This document shows, one piece after another, positions 11,201 through 24,284 of a DNA stretch of 64,000 bases. Below the pieces are notes generated by a model. It was not told the origin of the DNA, searched no databases, and was given only the letters and a program-made list of their open reading frames with translations. Within the stretch, counting starts at the first letter, position 1; each line of letters starts with the position of its first letter. Source of the stretch: Hofstenia miamia (lineage: Eukaryota; Xenacoelomorpha; Acoela; Hofsteniidae); NCBI GenBank assembly GCA_900660155.1, contig CABFPE010000765.1, positions 180,970 through 244,969 on the forward strand. Reading direction: 5' to 3'. The position numbers and the translations under genes are program-made.

Positions 11201-13872
11201 TTAGACATGTTGGACAGATTCTAAAAAATGTGCTTCATTTAAATCTTAATATTTACTTCTCAAGATCACATTAAATGATTCAATTCTTTTTTGATTCTCT
11301 ACCAATTTGTTAAATGAATTTAAATTTAAGTTTAAATTCTTAAACATAGAAGAATATCGTATAGTTTTACCCGCAATCCATGTTTTTTATGAAATAAATC
11401 ATTAATTGTTTGTAGCCTGTCCAAGGGAAAATTTGCAAATTCTTGATGCATAACATTAACCGCTCAGGTACAGTTCCCATTTTGTGTCGGAGAATTGTGG
11501 ATTTTAAATAGTACAAAGCAAAATTACAAAAATTGGTTTATTGTCCACCTCTCTATGTAAATACAATGAGTCGAATGTTGCATCCTATATGTTGCATCAA
11601 AAAAAAATTGAAATTGGGTAAGAAGGTTTTTTACATTAAAATTTCAGCAAACGAAAACTATTCTAGGAGTAGGAAACAATGTAAGCGGCTTCACATAAAC
11701 CTATACTTGAGTAATTTGAGCTGACTTAAGAAAGTAGACCTCTGAAAAATGGCAACTGCGAAAGAAATTTTCCACTTTTTATTTTTAAATTGTTTGTTGG
11801 AATAGTATTCCACTCCAGTATTTTGGTATTTTAATAATCTTACTAATTTAGCAGTAATTTACATATAAACTAAAAAATCTTTGGTTTTATATGTTGTAAA
11901 TTTTGTACATAGATGAAATTTTGTAAGTTTATGTAAAAGGCTTTTCCCTATGCAACTTCGAAAGCATTTTCTTACAAAGGCAAGATATGTGTCAAATAAT
12001 ATATAATTAACTTAAATCTAATTAACATGCATGGATGACATTGAGGTCTATCACTTAAACCTGCTTGCTACTTTGTGACTTGTGTAATGACAGAATATTT
12101 TTGAGAGAAAACATTTGTTTTGTATTCTAAATTGATAAATGGACTAGCTCATTACTTTGAGTTTACATACTTAAGATTGAAATTTCAAATTAAATCTTTC
12201 CTTACATGAATCAGTGGATTTACTAGAAACTGTCCATGTAGAGATTCATCATGGTTAATGTAAGATTGTAGTCGATGAAGAAAATGAATCAATCAACTAT
12301 TCATGACTTTGCTAATCAACAAGCTGGTTTTTGTAAAATTTTATAATTGATAAGCAAGGAATTGCTTAATTTATTTCAAAATCGATGTGTGAGCAAAGAG
12401 TTTTCTTAGCAGTTCTCCTATTCAATGTAAGGCCGAATGATGCAATCGAAATCGATGCGGATGTTAATAATCGAATCGAATCGACTATTGATACACAATG
12501 TGCCAGATTCGATCGAATATTATTTGTTTGCTATCTACTTTAAAAAGATTTGCGCTAGTATCACATATCCCGTTTTAGAGGAAAATGAATCAACCAATCA
12601 TGAACAAAGACGTTAACTGGGGCGTGTAAAACTGAATGAACTGTTTTTTTCTGTCAAAATAATATTTGCAAGATTTGAATTTTGCAAATATTTAGTATCG
12701 CTGTAATGTGAAAAAATTGCGTTTTTATTTCAAAATAAGTTTAAAATCGACTATTTAACCCAAGGCCTTCTAAATAGGGCCTAAAAATATTTCAAAATGT
12801 AACTTACTTAATAAAAATAATCCAAAAAACGAATGATAAAATTGTTTTGGCACCATAAATAAAAGCTCGGAGGGTTTATGTGAGCATAAATTCCGATATT
12901 CTCCTTCTCAAACGCCCAGTAGACAGATTTTTGACGATTGATTTAATCGCCAAATATAATCGCTTTATTGGAACGCAAACACCCTTGATTTTTAGCTTTC
13001 CGCAACCAATCAACCGGAGGAGCTGCTCACAAAATTCGACAGCTTGTCCTGGTCATCAATGTTAACGGCGGGGATGATAAGGTCGATAATTCAATTATCT
13101 TAGCATAAGTCTTACACTTCTTTGTGATTCACCAAGTTCCGTGGATAACATTTTGTATTACTTCTAGTAATCTAGTAACTCTCTGTAACAGAAGCAACTA
13201 ATTCAGGACGATGCTCAGTCGTAGTTCCGTAACGGTCAAATATGATTGCAGAAATCTTTTCACCGCACCAGCCACATCAAACTTTTCCAGACTAATGATT
13301 GATGGATAGTCGGAGGTTTGGATTGAAATTGCCATTGAAAATCTCATTGTACGAATGTCACACTCTAAGGGTGTACAGAATCACTTCAAAATCGAAATAT
13401 TTTGCTGCTTTGTTAATGGGGTGGACATAATCAAATACAATAACACGGATGAAATAAAAATATAAGATTTTAGCTTTCAAATGAGATATAGAATAGAAAA
13501 ATTGAATAAGTATCATAAAAATTAGGAGCAAAAGAATATATATAGCTACGGCATGTAAAGAAATACATTAGGTTAAAGATCGGTTAACTCTATAATATCA
13601 TCCACAGAGATACAGAAGAAACAAACCTGAATATTTTATATTTAGATTTCGAAAGTTGTCGCTAAAAACTACTCCGACAACGGCACATTTAGTTGAAGCA
13701 GATTTCAGTGATTTGCAAGGAAGTCAATTAATTATAAGTGCACATCTGTCTACGAATGTTATATAATTCGAAGATTTATTAAATAAAGATAATCCGATTT
13801 TTATGTCTTCATATTTATGATTTTTGCGCGTCATGAGCCAATTATGTGCATAGAAAAATTCATTTCGTTTAG
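8244..13872. other. No host gene recognised upstream of MCTP exon 1
   Basis: Low-complexity AT-rich DNA with short open frames. Two stretches look less random: 10580-10735 (see findings), and 12880-13500, which is richer in G+C but has no open frame of note. No promoter element was identified with confidence. Confidence 0.5.
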
Positions 13873-14029
13873 ACCAATGAGCGGCGTAATTCAAATAATT
13901 CTGAAGCTGCCATGGATGAAAGCGATAAGCTGCCATTGACATCGGATTCCAATGAAAATTCGTTTACATGCTACGACATACAATTAAGGATAATTAATGG
14001 AACTAGTCTTGCAGTAAGAGATCGTAATG
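13873..14029 (+). CDS. MCTP: MCTP exon 1: N-terminus and first strand of C2-1
   Basis: The first methionine candidate is ATG at 13912, in a strong context (GCTGCCATGG). It is followed by a polar leader and YDIQLRIINGTSLAVRDRN, the opening strand and first Ca2+-binding loop of a C2 domain. The frame is also open upstream to 13873, directly after TTTCGTTTAG, a good splice acceptor. The exon therefore either has a cis-spliced upstream exon, or 13872 is a spliced-leader acceptor. The donor is ATG|GTAAGC after 14029 (phase 1). It joins exon 2 to restore RDRN-GTSDPYV, the family's loop-1 signature. Confidence 0.88.
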
Positions 14030-17000
14030 GTAAGCCATATTCTTCATATTTTCAATTTTATTTCTTCACGATTTGGGAACAATTTCCTCTAAACGACTAC
14101 AACAAAGATTTTTCAACTGTTACATTTATTTTGTAATTTTATACTTAATCTGGTGTGTTATAATATATTTAAATTTTTTTAAAGCACTACAGTAAACAAT
14201 TACTAAAATATTTCTGAGAGTAAGTGTCTGTGTTCCTTGCCATTGTTAGTTTTGAAAAAATTTGTTCAACAGTATATGTTATCATTACCTCATTTGTATA
14301 AAGTTTTCAATAGTTTTGATTTAACTAAGTCATACAATTCACTAATGAGTTGCAAGGTGAAGTTTTATTTTTTTAAAAGTTTGATAAACTTTAATTTGTT
14401 TTAGGGTATGCTAAAACAGGTATTCTCGAAGGGTATATTTGCAAGGCCAATTTGAGAAACCTCCCAATCTATTAACTTTGATTTTTGATTGTTTAGATTT
14501 AGTGACGCTCGGTTAAATTGCATGTCTAACAGTTCCTCTAGATTATCATATATGTTGCAAAGGATGCCCGAAGAACATTTTGACTCAATTTATATTTATA
14601 CAAATTGACCCAATTTAACTACATTTTAGATCATCTTCACTTTGAATCTTTTCAAGTTAATATCATTGGTATTCTATTGTTGTAAATTCCTGTTTAAATA
14701 TGGGGATTTTCCAGTTCGCAATAGAAATCACAAATATTCAAATGTTAAGGAGCAATGAAAAACTGACTTATTATATATTAAGAAATTTGAAGTAAAACTA
14801 TTGAGAAGAAAAATAGAAGGCATTTTCAAGAATATATTTTCCTTCGAACAGAAAGAGGAAATTTATGGTAATTTTTTGTGCGTAACATTCTAACTGATGT
14901 TTCAACAATAGATGTGTCACATTCACTGGTCATTACCTCGATTTTCATGTCAATTTGCTTTTAATTTCCGAATTCGTCAAAAATAACACCAAATTTGACA
15001 ATGTCAGTTTTCAGTCAATATTTTGTTACGAGTATAATTATTTTTCCTAAAGAAACATAGAGCTTTAACATCTATATCTTGCTTTACGAGACATATCTAT
15101 TGGCGCATGAAAAATTCAAAAGCATGTCTGAAATTACTACTCGTTTTAACCTCGTGTTAAAAGCCGTTATTTGTAGCCTTTATGGTACGTGATTTTTAAA
15201 AGCAATAAGCTAGAAATATCTCAATGAAATCCGATTGCCCAATGACGTTTATATTTATTGAAAAAATTAAAATTCTTACCTAGAGTTTTTGTGGACCCAT
15301 AATGCATGAAATATTTATGCATATTTAGTGTATTCACTGTGAATTTGTGAGTTTGATGCGATATGTCAATGCTGGGCCCGCACTCCAGACCCCCCTTAAT
15401 TTTACGTATTAAATTTTTAGTGACCGTTTTGCTTTTTACTAAATATTTAGTACCTGCATAACTATTGGGCCTATACAATTGTCTAATATTGGTTATTAAT
15501 GATATTTTTTGTATTTTTGGGGCAAAATTGTTTGCCATATGAACATAGTTATTTTGATATTATGAAATTTTGTCTACAATTGTTTATTAAAGATATTTTT
15601 GTAAATTTTCCCCCACCCCTCCCCCAATTTTGCTATATTTATATAATTACTTTGCGATTTTGATATATTGGGCCCCAAAAGGCGCAAATTTGCTTATAAT
15701 AAGCAAGTCAATATGATATTTGCTAATTAAATTGAAAAAAATTCAAATATTGAGTGATTGATGTATGTCACATTTCATTCAAAGCATTTATTAGGTTCAG
15801 ACTATTTATCACTAAATCAAATCAAAACAGGTTGTAATATAAAAGCAGTAAGCATCATGTATCATGGCATATTCGTTGATAGTTCGATATTTTTACGAAT
15901 GAGCCCTTTTGAGCCTAACGCCATGTGTTTCTTAACGTAGGCATTCCATTAATGAATTAGGCGCTTTTGCACTCCCTCAACTCATACACATACACACCTG
16001 GAGTTCTCTTCGACAATAATTCAAAAGTATAAAGTCATTTCAACCAAAACCCAGTAAAATGTTACCAGATACAAATAAGGGTAAAGGCCACTGAAATTCA
16101 AAACAAAAATTCCCACTACTTTCTCCACAATAGAGAAATTGCATCACAAGAAAACACAGCAACTCAATTCAACTTTTAGTAAAAGCATACAAATATTGCC
16201 CAACATTAGACAATGAAACCTAATCCAATTATGCTTGACGATTTTAAAAAGGTATGAATCCAGTACAGAATTATGTTATTATGAGACAGAATACAATAAA
16301 TCATATTACGGCGAATCCTACACACTACGGTTAAAGTCCTGCTCTGATGACTTTAAGAAGACAATTTAAGTAAAATTTCAATTACATTTACTTAACAAAT
16401 CAAATGAAAACCCCAAGCAATTCAAGTCAACAGTATAATTGAAGTCAAGCTCACACTTATTATTAGCAATAACTCTGCTATCAAAAAAGAAACCACAAAC
16501 CATTCAAGCAAAAAATACACAATTTACTCACAATAAATATAATATTGAACACTATACTACAACTAAATGAGCTAGGGAAAGGCAATCAACAAAGAACTTA
16601 TGATTATCACAAACATCTTAAGCATGAGCATGTGGAAATCATAGATTCATCTACCAAACAAGCAATTGCGACAAATCTAGACAACGGAATCATAGCTTTA
16701 AGACTAGCGGACAAACATGCACCTTACGAACTGGAAATAATAATTATACATTCTTAGACAGATACATTGAACACGGCAAAATATTAAACAGCTCAAAAAA
16801 TGCCATCAACGAATTAAAAGCACCTAAAAGTAAAGAAATGATCAAAGAGTAATAAGATAGTTGAAAAAACAGCGCGCATGACCGAATTATTCAAAAATTT
16901 TGTTCTGTTAGAATTTATTTGCCGCTTAAGTTAAGAAAATTACACAATTTCTTTTATTTTGTGATCCTATATTGTTTAGCAAATAGCGTCAATTCATCTA

Positions 17001-20000
17001 GAGATTTTATTTGCTGTGATCAAATGCCATTTTTGAAATTTTCAATTTTAAATATTGGAATTCCTGCCGTGCCAGTGTTGTGCACATCTGCTGAATTCCT
17101 TCTCAGTCACAACTCAGAATCAATCTGTCAATTTAATTTTCTGCTAAACAGTGCAGCGGCTTTTTCATTTTTATTTAACTATTAGTTAGATCCATGCATT
17201 TCAAGTATGGAATTGATATTAAGCAGTTATATTATAATGCCATTTTCAATTTTAGAATTCTACTATTTTCATGCTTCATTCAATGGAAAAAGAACCGCTT
17301 CCAGACTAATCTAAATTGTTTTCAGTAAAACTTTCTTTTCTAAATCGAATGAACTCAGTTGCTTCCAATAAAAGTTGACCTTGTGAGAACGGGATTTTCC
17401 TAATTGCTTTCAGTGCATTTAATAGTTCATCACTAATAATTTTCGTTATTTATACGTTAACGCTATTTCAGTTAAAATCAGTGTATGATGATCAATCACT
17501 GAGTTTTTGGTTTGTTGTTATAGGACATAATACAAATGCATCCCACCTCATTTTATGTCACTTATTTACTGTAATGATTTGTTTTGACCAAAAGTTTAAA
17601 TACCAAAGTAGTAATGAAGTATCAAATTACTTTCTTAACATTAATAGAATTCTGAATTTTATCTAGCCAGTTTCAATTTACATGTAGATAAAAAAGTAAT
17701 TACACTTTTTTGTAATTGTAGAAATGTTTGTTTGTGAACTGCATTTCAAGTAAATAGTACTTCTTCTACTTGGGTTCATAGATTCTTTTACTGATTTAGA
17801 GTACTATTCCTTCATCTTATGTATTTGACTATATTCGAAGCATGGAATCAAAATTTTGTTGAACTTCAACCATTTTAAACTCACAAAGTATTTCTTAAGA
17901 GAAAAATGTCTTATCTCATTTCAAATTACTTTGAGTGAACTTCCAAAGAACTTTCGCGTCATCTATCGTCTTAATGTCGCTCCTTCTGTTTTGCTTGAAA
18001 TAATATAAATCGCATTTCAATTTTTTTGATATTTAATCGTAATGCGTTTCCTGCTTCGATGTGATGCAATTCATAAATGAATTACTTGCAAATGCTATTA
18101 TGCGAAGTGGGTAGCTTTAGATGAGTACTTAATTAGATCTGTTTCAGTTAAATTTCAAGACTTCTTTAGAACTGCAATTGGAAAAAGATATGTGAAAGGT
18201 AAATTTGCAAAAACCCAAGTATCTGACTAAATGAGATTATTGCAGAGAGAAAGTGACATAAAATACTTAGCGTAAGTTGAAAACAAAGCTTCATCAAAAA
18301 GTAATAAATTATTAATGAAATTAATCTAAGCAATGGACATTCAATGACGTCAGAGATTAAGAGGGAACATTTTCAGTATATTTGAATTTATGTTAAAATA
18401 TTGCTCGAACGTAATTCACATTTTTCATATTGTCAGATATCTCTCTTAAATTAGAAGATAACAATTAATTTCTTTGCTGCATCTGGTTAAAAATTAAATT
18501 TGAAAGGATTATAGAACATGCTATCAATCAAACCTAATTTGCTAGAATGCTAGACAATAGTCATTGGTTTTTAGGCTACAAAACTAGTAGTAGTGTTTTC
18601 AATACTGTACTAGAATTTACTGTATATTTTTAAGTAGAACAATTGCAATATATTGCAATTAACTTAATTGATTGCTCTTCCTACCAATTATCAATTAATT
18701 GATTGTTTTGGCTGCAATATCTATTTAATTGATTGTTTTTCTCCAATTAATTGCAATATATTGCATTAATTTGAATGGGCATTTTAATATGATTCTCGAA
18801 ATAAAATGTCAAACCATAATTTGTTAGTTAATGTTTGAGCAGTGTTGTGGTGCTATTGGTGTGACGTAATGAAAGTACATAGAGTAAATTTTGAAGAAAA
18901 GAAGGACTGAGTTTCATCAGGTCGACAAACAAGGGTATCTTAACTCACGATTCATAGTACCTACGTCCAACATCATAGAGAGGTTTTTTAGCAGTGCCAA
19001 GTTCAGCTTTGGTGACCAGCGTCAAAGCCTCTTACCCATCCACCTGGAAGAGCAACTGTTCTTGAAGATGAACGCCCGATTTTGGAACGAAGACACTGTA
19101 TCAAAACTTTGTTAATAACTTACTGCCCAGTATTGACTTACTACATGATTGTTTGTAACTTGTACTTGTACCTTAAGGAACTGTTTTAGAGTTGTATTTG
19201 TTACTTGGTTGTTTAAAAACAAGAGTATTAAACTTGAAGACTATATAACTTCGTTTTTTCTCAAAAACTTCACGCACGGAACGGTTCCCGCCTTGCACCC
19301 TGTTTCAACTCTTGGCCCACTTTTGCGACTGCAATTAATTGCAATATATTGCCATTAATTGATTGTTTTTCTTGCAATATCAATTTAATTGATTGTTTTT
19401 TGTTGCAATATCAATATAATTGATTGTTTTAGAAAAAATTGATTTCTATCTCAAAATCAATTTTTGAGGACCCCTGCTTCCTAATAATATCTTTAAATTT
19501 TAAAACGATTAATAAGAAACGCTTACGGTAAAGTTTGAATGAAATTCAATGCCTATTTCAAAAAATATAATTGTTACTTGGTTGTTTAAAAACAAGAGTA
19601 TTAAACTTGAAGACTATATAACTTCGTTTTTTCTCAAAAACTTCACGCACGGAACGGTTCCCGCCTTGCACCCTGTTTCAACTCTTGGCCCACTTTTGCG
19701 ACTGCAATTAATTGCAATATATTGCAATTAATTGATTGTTTTTCTAGCAATATCAATTTAATTGATTGTTTTTTGTTGCAATATCAATATAATTGATTGT
19801 TTTAGAAAAAATTGATTTCTATCTCAAAATCAATTTTTGAGGACCCCTGCTTCCTAATATCTTTAAATTTTAAAACGATTAATAAGAAACGCTTACGGTA
19901 AAGTTTGAATGAAATTCAATGCCTATTTCAAAAAATATAATAGAATTAAAATATCCATAATATCATTTATATATATATAGTACTGGCCAAAAGTTTGGGA

Positions 20001-21328
20001 ACAGTAACCTGTCTAAAGCGTGTTTTATGCTATTTCCTGGAAACTTCGTAAAATTCCTGGAATTCCCAATTTTTTCTTAGAATTTACAACAGATTCATTT
20101 AGCCAATAAAATTAACACAACTTTAGATTTACACACAATACATTTTCACTGAAAAAGCACTATAATTTTAGTTTGAAATATGGTCCGTGGTAGTGAAATT
20201 TCACCAAAAAAGCATGCTCAAATTTATATTTTGTACGAGGAGGGGTACAATTATCGCGCTCTAGCTGTTAGAATGGGCGTGTCAGAATCTTTGGTATCCA
20301 GAAGTGTTACTCGCTATCAGCAACTGCAAAATTTTTCCGCTCGCAAGCGATCTGGAAGACCAAAAATAACAACCCCTCAGACTGACTGTCTCATTCACCG
20401 TTACATCGTCAATCAGCCATTCTCTTCATCTTCTGAAATCAAAGCAAATCTAGGTGCGGTAGTGCAGAATGTGTTACACGCACCATTAGGCATCAATTAA
20501 ATACTATTTGACCTTCCATTGTGCAAACCGGCAGCCAAACCCCGATTGTCTTCAAAGAAAATTCGAGACTGGTTGCGCTGCTGCAGGCAATACCAACACT
20601 ACACCCCTGAGATGGTGCATCAAGTAATGTTTAGTGACGAATCCAAGATTTTCCAGTTTACATCATACCGGCCACACGTTCAACGACTAAGAAACCAAAG
20701 ATTCAACACAGGTTACACGCAACAAACTGTCCGCTCAGCTTTGGGGTGCTTTAACTGCGAATAAGCGTGCTGGTCTACATTTTATTCCTCACAACGAGAC
20801 AGGAACAGTCAAGGAATACCTCAAAATAATTCAGGAGAAAGTTCCCATGCAGCTTCGCGTAACATCTGTACTACAACAAGATGGTGCTCCTTGCACAGCG
20901 CCAAAGTTGTGAAACAATGGATTGCATCACAAAACTTTCGGCTGCTTGAGAACTGGCCGGGAAACTCCCCAGACCTCAACGTCATAAAAAATTGCTGGCA
21001 TCACATCAAAAACTGTCTGAGGAAGCGCCAATGCACATCACTCGACGATCTGAAGGAGCAAATTAAAGTGGTGTGATACACAGAGATTACTAATTATTAT
21101 TAAAAAAGGCTGGTCGAGTCAATGTCAAATCGCATTACTGCGTGTTTGGCCAATATTGGCCGACATACAAAATATTAGTGAGTTTTTCTGAATTAACTAT
21201 TTACTTTCCACACGGTGTTATCATATTGTTTCTACATTGTGTTATTATATTGTTTCTACATTGCGTTTTTTAGTGTAAAATACAAAAATTTCTAAATTTG
21301 GAAAGTGTTCCCAAACTTTTGGCCAGTA

Positions 21329-21362
<34 letters not shown>

Positions 21363-24252
21363 NNNNNNNNNNNNNNNNNNNNNNNNNNNNNNNNNNNNNN
21401 NNNNNNNNNNNNNNNNNNNNNNNNNNNNNNNNNNNNNNNNNNNNNNNNNNNNNNNNNNNNNNNNNNNNNNNNNNNNNNNATATATATATATATATGAGAT
21501 ATTTTTCCTTTGCTTAGACCGTAATGTTAATCATTTAAAGAAATTTTGGCCTGAATTTGCCCATTGTTTGATTGTTTGAATGATTTTCTAGGTGTAATTG
21601 GAATGTAAAATTTAGACATTAATTTTTTACCAATTGCACAGTTAGACTGCTTTACGGTCTGAAATTTTAAAATCCTAGTTTCGCAAAAATTTCAGAAATG
21701 ATATTGAAATTGTCGATGTCACTATAAGTAGCTTTAGTTTACCTTTTAGTCTTAACACTAAAGATGCCAATTCCTTCATTCCTAAAACTATAGAGTATCT
21801 TATCACTGGTGAGATGCCTAACTATCGCTGTGAAAACTCCAAATTTTTTGTTTTTTTTACAAATTTATTTGTTCAGGAATAATATAAGTAAATGAAAAAA
21901 ATCAATAGATTGTAGTAAACTTTGGAGCTGAGTTTGCTTTTCAGCTAACCAGTAGTTTTGGTTTTGCCTTTTCTTAAAAAATAGGTTTATTGTACAGGTT
22001 AGCAAAAGCTATTAGAGGATAAATTATATAAGGAGAGAGGGTAAGTGTTCTCCTTAGGTTCATTCAGATGCTGCTTTGAAAATTTTTCAACTAAGATAGT
22101 CGAAAGACAATTTTTTTGTTTTGTGCATATTGTGTAAATGAATTGAGTAAAATCAATACTTTCACTAAAATGAAGTTTATTGAAAATGCATATAGATGAC
22201 TAAGGGACGTCGTTCGACCCCTTACCTACGTTGACTTTCAGCGTCCCATTGTGATGTCATTAACGTTTCGGCGCATTTGTCATTTCTAAATTCTGAGAAA
22301 CACATTTTACATATCAAATACCTAATTGTCTATCGTGGGAAGACTGCTGCACATAAAAGCAGTCTGGATGTTGCTAGTGATCTTAATTTTGGATTTGTTT
22401 TGTAGATTACTACGATTCATTGACCGGACGAATTCAAATTTTTCATTAGCCAAGCGATGAATATGTAAACTAGCATATTAATAGTTTCAATTTGTTTTGC
22501 ACAAACGTTATGTACGTCAATTTAATTCAGTTAAATCTTGAATTAAACTATGAGCTTAGATATTCTAGTGGATGCTATTATATTAATAAATAAGATTGCA
22601 ATTTCATACCGTTATATTCTAAAATTGAAATTGGTTTAGCATGAAAACCATAATGCAACTGTTCCTATAATTTCTGAAACGGAGCTCCAATTGCCTGTAC
22701 ATTTGATCATTTAATCATACATGACCAACTTAGTGTATATGAAGTTGCGACATGTTTTCTTACTGAAAAAAGAACATCAAATGCTGGAATTTATTCTAGC
22801 TAGATTTCCGTCTCTATTCTATTTTCTTTAATATCATTTTGAAAGGATTTCGAATGAAAAATAAAATCAATTTTGTTGCAATATGTGGCAGAAAGAGAAT
22901 ATCGGGAATAAAGTATGAGTGATTATAGTAAACAACTTCATATGGATTTTAAACAATAAAGCGTACTCTTTTCATCCACACTATATTTTTATAAGGAATT
23001 CTCTGACAATGAATACGTTCACAGCATGATACAGCGTGACATTTTTGTCAGTTATTCAAGTATTTTTGCAGAATTTTCTCAGCAATTATTGAAAATGAGT
23101 GTATAAATCCTTGGCATTATCAATTCTCAATGAAAGTAATTATTAAAGAGTGCTGCGAAATATTTTCTAAATAAGTTTATTTATTACACGTAACCAAGCA
23201 ATTTAAGAATCTCTTCATGCATTCTCCCCAATCGCCGATGCGTATGCAATTATCTACATCAGTGGTTAACTGAATTTGACACATAGAATTTTGTGTAGGC
23301 TATGCTGGACTTAAAAATGAATTTACTCAGGCGAAATTGGTTTCTCCCAATTCTGATTCATAAGTTAATGTATTTGTTCTATTAATGATTAAGTATCTGT
23401 GCTTGTTTACTTACCCAGTGATAACTCTTCAAAGAATTTTAGCGATGATCCTAAGTGGTCAGTGTTGTAAAGTTGATGTGAATTAACTGAGTAATACGTG
23501 TTACGTTTAGGGTTATTCTGCTAGTAAGAAAGGTTTATTTATCAATTACCATAAACTATTTGCCGTTTTTGGTTAAATACACAATGACAAAAAATGGTTA
23601 AAAAATTTATCATTTTCTTTTAAATTGAATTTATATCTTGAAAGAAACTGTTATCACTGGCTATTTTTTATATTTAATGTGTTTAATTGATTAGTGATAA
23701 AGTTAGTTTTGAGAATGATTAAATTCATACGTTTTAATTCAAAACTGTGATAGGGCCAATGATAAGGCATTTTTTACTTTGGGAATACTAATTACCACTT
23801 TTCCAGAATCCCTCAATCAATATAAACAACAAAGACTTTTGTTTTGGCACCTTTTAATTTCATTAGGATTAGTTAATATAATCTCAAGGGGCTTTGATTG
23901 CTGCTTCTGTTTCTTATGTAAATAGTGTTTCACACAGAGATGGAAGTGGTTGCGTTCGACCCACGGGGCAAAAACACTTTTAAGTTGAGAAAACAAACAA
24001 AAATTTGCCAATTTCAGAAATTGCAAAAGTAATTTTCTTGCATCACAGTTCTCTACTTGGGAAATTTTTGATTTACTTAAATTTTGAAAAATCAATTGCC
24101 ATGTATTTCTAACTCTTGGTGAAATTAGATTCTATTCAAAAATACCAACAAAATCTTTTTGATATAATTTGTCATCAATAGAATTACACTAGAAGGTATG
24201 CAATTGCTCTTGCATATAGAGTTGAAATTAAATGTTATTTAGCTATTAATAA

Positions 24253-24284
<32 letters not shown>

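Noticed and set aside
15221-15538. 105-codon minus frame
   Set aside because: No recognisable domain or splice context, and it overlaps C-tract repeat sequence; chance or repeat is more likely.
21298-21579. Open frames running through the N block
   Set aside because: They consist of TA-repeat Tyr-Ile codons and undetermined bases; they are artefacts.
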